Shown here piece after piece: positions 45,630-48,563 of a stretch of DNA of 48,563 bases. This DNA is from Rhodoblastus sphagnicola (GTDB lineage Bacteria > Pseudomonadota > Alphaproteobacteria > Rhizobiales > Beijerinckiaceae): assembly GCF_002937075.1 (NCBI RefSeq), contig NZ_NHSJ01000033.1:1-48563 (forward strand). Reading direction: 5' to 3'. The position numbers and the translations under genes are program-made. The stretch's first letter is position 1. Every line of letters begins with the position of its first letter. The notes under the pieces were generated by a model. It saw only the letters and a list, made by a program, of their open reading frames with translations. It did not search any database and was not told the DNA's origin.

Positions 45630-46121
45630 TCAAGGCTTCGCTGGCGGCAAACCGAAGCCCGGCGTGGAATCCCAATGTTCCGCCAGTTGACCGTTCTCGA
45701 TGCGGAACATGTTCCAGATCAGCGTCGCTTTCGGCGTATGCGTGACTGGGTTGGGGAGGTCGCGCGAGGTGACCTGGATCACCTTGTCGCCGTCGGCCAT
45801 GAGGGCCAAAAGCTTGGCGGGCGGCAGGGGCGGACCGGGCTGCATGCTGCCTAAAAGCTGGACAAAGCCGTCCCTCCCGCTTGGCGCGCCTTCCATGTGC
45901 TGGATGTAATTCGGCGCAAGATATTTCACCGCAATTGCGTCGACCTGATCTTTTATCTTGCCGGAGGCGGTCGCCGTTTCAAGCTCGGCATAAAAGTCCT
46001 GCACAAGTTTGGCGTTGGCGTATTCCTTGGCTTCGTCGCGGGCAAAGCCGGGCGTGGCCAAGCCAAGTGTCGCGGCGGCCACGCCGGCGGCGATGGCTTG
46101 TGTGATCATGCCTTTGTTCAT
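45630..46121 (-). CDS. secreted SnoaL-like (NTF2-fold) protein
   Basis: A 163-aa protein with a signal peptide (AIAAGVAAATLGLATPGFA) and one NTF2-like domain: LVQDFYAELET, VKYLAPNYIQHMEGAPSGRDGF, TLIWNMFRIENGQLAEHWDSTP. The last motif is typical of SnoaL-like polyketide cyclase-type proteins. It is probably periplasmic; the reaction, if any, is unknown. ATG 46121 has a GGGGGAAAAA site. It is divergent from the acetoacetate-decarboxylase-family gene, with 490 bp between the starts. Confidence 0.8.
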   Translation of the reverse strand: MNKGMITQAIAAGVAAATLGLATPGFARDEAKEYANAKLVQDFYAELETATASGKIKDQVDAIAVKYLAPNYIQHMEGAPSGRDGFVQLLGSMQPGPPLPPAKLLALMADGDKVIQVTSRDLPNPVTHTPKATLIWNMFRIENGQLAEHWDSTPGFGLPPAKP

Positions 46122-46184
46122 TTTTCCCCCTGTCTTTCAGTCCTGATCCTTCCCACCTGTCTCGTCGCACAAATCTGTGTGGTC

Positions 46185-46217
46185 GCCCCTGGGTGTGGGG
46201 AGGCAGCACCCAGGGGC
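46185..46217. promoter_or_regulatory. strong hairpin upstream of the SnoaL-like gene
   Basis: GCCCCTGGGTG and CACCCAGGGGC form a perfect 11-bp stem with an 11-nt loop, 64 bp before the SnoaL-like start. The rest of 46122-46611 holds no gene I can support apart from an open but unlike frame leading into the next gene. Confidence 0.4.
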
Positions 46218-46611
46218 TTGAAACGGCGCGCGGTCGGGAGAAATGCCGACGCTTGAAGGCTGGCGCCACCGTTTAAACGCGAGGCCATGTCTGCCAGATC
46301 CGTTTGCGGCGGGAACTCCAGTGACGCCTGCCTCGCCGGAGGCGCCGTCTCATCCATTCCGCGAGCTTCCGATTGGCATGTGTACTTTTTTCTGACGCAG
46401 CAAAAAGCTGCCTCATTAGCGCGGCGGTCGCCGCCCCCCTCCGGCGGCATTGCAACGGACTGGCGGGGAAATGAGTAAGCTAGTTTCTGTTCGCGATACC
46501 GCGCATGATTTCTTGACAGTCGGTAGCGTTAGCGCGGTTTTTGCACAAGACGCCGCTCCCCCCGCTTCAAAGCGTCGACAATCGTCCGATTTCATAGATC
46601 AGGAGCATGGA

Positions 46612-47502
46612 ATGCCCGCGAACATCTTGCCCGGAGTGCGTTACAGGATGCCGGCCGTATTCGGCCCGACCCCCGGACCGCGCCAACATCCTGAGGGTAG
46701 GCCCTGGACGCCGGAAGAGGCCGGCCGGATGAATTCGGACTGGATGAAAATCAGCTATCGGACGGATCCGAAGAAGCTGGAGCGGCTGCTGCCGCCGGGG
46801 TTTTCGCTTCGGGGCGAGCCCATCGTTTCAGTCTCCTGCGCCTGGTTCAAGAACCTGTTTTGGCTGGCGGGGCGCGGTTACGGCATTCTCTCGATCGACT
46901 TTCCGGTGACGTACCAGGGCAAGACCGAGCGACTCGATGGCTCCTTCTGCCCCATCATCTGGGAGGGAAGCCCCGACGCCATCATGACCGGACGCGAAGA
47001 ACTCGGCTTCCCCAAAATGTTCGCCAAATTCACCGATATCGATTGGAACGAAAAGGCGGGCACGGCGCGCTGCTCGGCATCCTGGTTCGAGCACACCTTC
47101 TTCGACATCGAACTGCATGGACTCGTGGAGCTGACGGCGTTCGAAAAGCGGCTTCCGGGTTCGAGCGGCGCGCAGCTCTATTACAAGTATTTTCCGCGCA
47201 CGAGTCCGTTTGGCAAGGAGCGGCCGGACGTGGCCTATGCCACCACGGCCGCGCCGCCGCCCAGCAAGGGCGGCGAAGCGGCCAACATCAATTTCGATGC
47301 GTTCGAATTTCGGAAGTGGGTCGGCAAAGGCGATCTGAATTGGCGTCGCGCGACGTTCGAGCAACTGCCCTTGTCGTTCCATATCGTTAACGGCATGGCG
47401 GATCTCGATTTCATCGAATTCGTCGACGCCGAATTCGTGTCCTTCTCCGGCCCTGCGATTGGCGTTACACTCAACTCCATGCGCGCCATCGAGCCAGCTT
47501 GA
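46612..47502 (+). CDS. acetoacetate decarboxylase-family protein
   Basis: A 296-aa ADC-fold protein. The Schiff-base lysine region is present: GREELGFPKMFAKF, with K135 after the conserved GFP. The preceding Glu residues match the GRE motif of the family. LPPGFSLRGEPIVSVSCAWFKNLFWL and SFCPIIWEGSPDAIMTG also fit. Members act on beta-keto acids or larger keto acids in catabolism and polyketide-like chemistry. ATG 46612 follows AGGAG; the frame is open to 46450, but that stretch is not family-like. It stands alone between the SnoaL-like gene and a broken LysR gene. Confidence 0.8.
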   Translation: MPANILPGVRYRMPAVFGPTPGPRQHPEGRPWTPEEAGRMNSDWMKISYRTDPKKLERLLPPGFSLRGEPIVSVSCAWFKNLFWLAGRGYGILSIDFPVTYQGKTERLDGSFCPIIWEGSPDAIMTGREELGFPKMFAKFTDIDWNEKAGTARCSASWFEHTFFDIELHGLVELTAFEKRLPGSSGAQLYYKYFPRTSPFGKERPDVAYATTAAPPPSKGGEAANINFDAFEFRKWVGKGDLNWRRATFEQLPLSFHIVNGMADLDFIEFVDAEFVSFSGPAIGVTLNSMRAIEPA

Positions 47503-47619
47503 TCGCGCTGCCGCCGCGAGCGCTCTGTCTCGCGGCGGCCTTTCCGTATTTCTTGTTGCTTCGCCTTATGCGGGCGCGCTGAACTACGGTTGATTCGGGC
47601 GTGATCAGCGGACCCTTCA

Positions 47620-47920
47620 ATGCGCATTGATTTCCTTGGCGTCGAAGCTTTCCTGAGCATCGCGGACCGGGGCGGCTTCAATGGCGCCGCCACCCATCTC
47701 AACCTTTCGCAAACGCCGCTCAGTCATCGGCTGTGCAAGTTCGAGGCGGAGCTCGGCGTCAAATTATTCGCCCGCACCACGCGCAAGGCGCCGCTTACCC
47801 CGGCGAGGACGGAACTGCTGCCGCGTGCGCGAGCCATGCTCGACGAGTTGGGCGCCTCTTAAGAAAATCTCAAGGCGCAGGGGCGGCAAAAGCGCAAGGC
47901 TGAGCGCTTCAACACCCCGG
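47620..47920 (+). pseudogene. truncated LysR-family regulator gene
   Basis: Codons 1-80 encode a standard LysR helix-turn-helix (FLSIADRGGFNGAATHLNLSQTPLSHRLCKFEAEL, shown by its 9-30 region, and LFARTTRKAPLTPA). A TAA then interrupts GAS-ENLKAQGRQK, which reads on in frame for about 15 more codons and in another frame as RLSAS. The effector domain is missing: the sequence runs into the end of a chemoreceptor gene on the other strand at about 47921. It is a relic and cannot make a normal regulator. Confidence 0.8.
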
Positions 47921-48226
47921 TCATGCCGCCCTCACGCGCGCAAGGAGGCCGTTGCACTCATCCTGAAGCCGCTGTGTCTGGCAAGCCAGTTCCGACGCCA
48001 ATCGCAGCACGTCCTCGGCGGCGACGCCTGACGTTTGCGCAGCCGCGCGCACGGTGTCCACCATCTCGGAAAGCGCTTGTGTGCGGTCCGAAGATTGCTG
48101 AACGCTTCTCGCAATTTCCCCGGTCGCTTCATTTTGCATGCCGACAGATGAGGCGATCGCTTCGGCTATGACGCACACTTCCCGCGTCGCATGGGCGACC
48201 GACGAGATGCAGGCGGGGGATTCGGA
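47921..48226 (-). pseudogene. 3' remnant of a methyl-accepting chemotaxis protein gene
   Basis: About 100 codons remain: HATREVCVIAEAIASSV, MQNEATGEIARSVQQSSDRT, AAQTSGVAAEDVLRLASELA and a C-terminal LLARVRAA. This is the descending arm of a chemoreceptor signalling coiled coil. It is cut at its upstream end exactly where an IS3-type end begins (48227), so the sensor and most of the signalling domain are missing. Confidence 0.75.
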
Positions 48227-48439
48227 TGAGGTGGTCCCGGAAATTCGGACAGGGCGATAAGCTATTCCCGATCTGAGAATGACGGGACAAAATGGGCAAG
48301 GTTACACGCAAACGGCATAAGGCCGAGTTCAAGGCGAAAGTGGCTTTGGAGGCTGTGAGGGGCGAGCAGACGCTGGCCGAACTGGGGGCCAAGATGGCAT
48401 CCACCAAACCATGATTGCGGCTTGGAAGCGTCAGGCTAT
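48227..48439 (+). mobile_element. left end of an IS3-family element with orfA remnant
   Basis: The element starts TGAGGTGGTCCCGG. ATG 48292 opens an orfA-like frame (MGKVTRKRHKAEFKAKVALE, then GEQTLAELGAK). A one-base loss after GAK shifts the frame to a stop at 48412-48414; the proper frame continues as GIHQTMIAAWKRQAI. It is interrupted at 48440 by a second IS end, so only about 210 bp remain here. It truncates the chemoreceptor gene. Confidence 0.8.
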
Positions 48440-48563
48440 TGAACCGCGCCGGGTTTGCCGGAGGCCATTTTGTTCAAATCAGGCCGCGATGGCGGTCTGA
48501 TTTAGCGAGGCGTAGTAACGCGCCTCGGCCTCGGCTGGCGGGATGTTGCCGATCGGCTCCAGC
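48440..48563 (-). mobile_element. end of a second IS3-family element inserted in the first
   Basis: The terminal repeat begins TGAACCGCGCCGGGTTTGCC, a common IS3-family end. Its transposase is on the minus strand and continues beyond the window. Confidence 0.78.
48479..48563 (-). CDS. IS3-family transposase OrfB, C-terminal end (partial)
   Basis: The last 27 codons are in the window: LEPIGNIPPAEAEARYYASL followed by NQTAIAA and the stop codon. The IGNIPPAEAE motif is typical for the end of the DDE transposase of IS3-family elements. The rest of the gene lies past the right border. Confidence 0.8.
   Translation of the reverse strand, partial: LEPIGNIPPAEAEARYYASLNQTAIAA

Noticed and set aside
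47620-47862. Functional short LysR-type DNA-binding protein
   Set aside because: Only the helix-turn-helix remains, and family-like sequence continues beyond the stop codon, showing recent truncation.
48292-48414. Intact small gene
   Set aside because: It is IS3 orfA cut short by a one-base deletion; the correct protein continues in the next frame.

Overview
The window is a GC-rich (roughly 62-65 %) chromosomal stretch whose proteins read like those of an alphaproteobacterium of the Hyphomicrobiales (Rhizobiales) type. This rests on remembered family resemblance, abundant ATGA-type gene overlaps and the palindromic intergenic elements common in that order. It is dominated by catabolism of aromatic, lignin-like compounds. 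No rRNA, tRNA or CRISPR array was recognised.

Layout. (1) 1-840: 3' part of a secreted-type protein of unknown function with a Pro/Gly-rich segment. (2) 1059-10493 (+): a protocatechuate 4,5-cleavage (lig/gal) cluster: DUF1932-type dehydrogenase, 4-oxalomesaconate tautomerase, LigJ, LigK, LigI, LigA, LigB, LigC, an aldo/keto reductase and a second LigA/LigB pair, closed by two terminators. (3) 10589-14416 (-): ferredoxin reductase, [2Fe-2S] ferredoxin, cytochrome P450 and an AraC regulator, divergent from pobA (14484-15656, +). (4) 15999-20525 (-): a cobalt ECF importer cbiMNQO in overlapping reading frames with a His-rich P-type ATPase. (5) 20769-23639 (+): a lone receiver, a histidine kinase and an OmpR-type regulator, the last two separated by a 213-bp element with perfect 14-bp terminal inverted repeats. 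(6) 23687-41601: a second catabolic island bracketed by two paralogous regulators that each carry two GntR-like winged helices. It holds an IclR regulator, two type I extradiol dioxygenases, two MFS transporters, two fumarylacetoacetate-hydrolase-family enzymes, an SDR, an aryl-aldehyde dehydrogenase, a benzaldehyde lyase homologue, a VOC protein, a DUF6152 pair and an FCD-type GntR regulator. (7) 41638-45266: TetR regulator divergent from two small four-helix membrane proteins, a C-terminal-haem cytochrome and a cytochrome b561. (8) 45267-48563: decaying DNA with a MacB-like ATPase relic, a SnoaL-like protein, an acetoacetate-decarboxylase-family protein, a truncated LysR gene, a truncated chemoreceptor gene and two nested IS3-family ends.

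Working hypothesis. The benzaldehyde lyase (33740-35449) keeps the catalytic residues of the Pseudomonas enzyme that splits benzoin and anisoin. Next to it are an aryl-aldehyde dehydrogenase and an SDR. The other half of the window supplies a three-component P450 (possible O-demethylase), 4-hydroxybenzoate hydroxylase and protocatechuate 4,5-cleavage. Together these could take an anisoin-like diaryl alpha-hydroxyketone (a lignin-type dimer) through anisaldehyde, anisate, 4-hydroxybenzoate and protocatechuate to pyruvate and oxaloacetate. Each step is a known type of reaction. The linkage, the P450 substrate and the roles of the two extra extradiol/FAH sets are inference.
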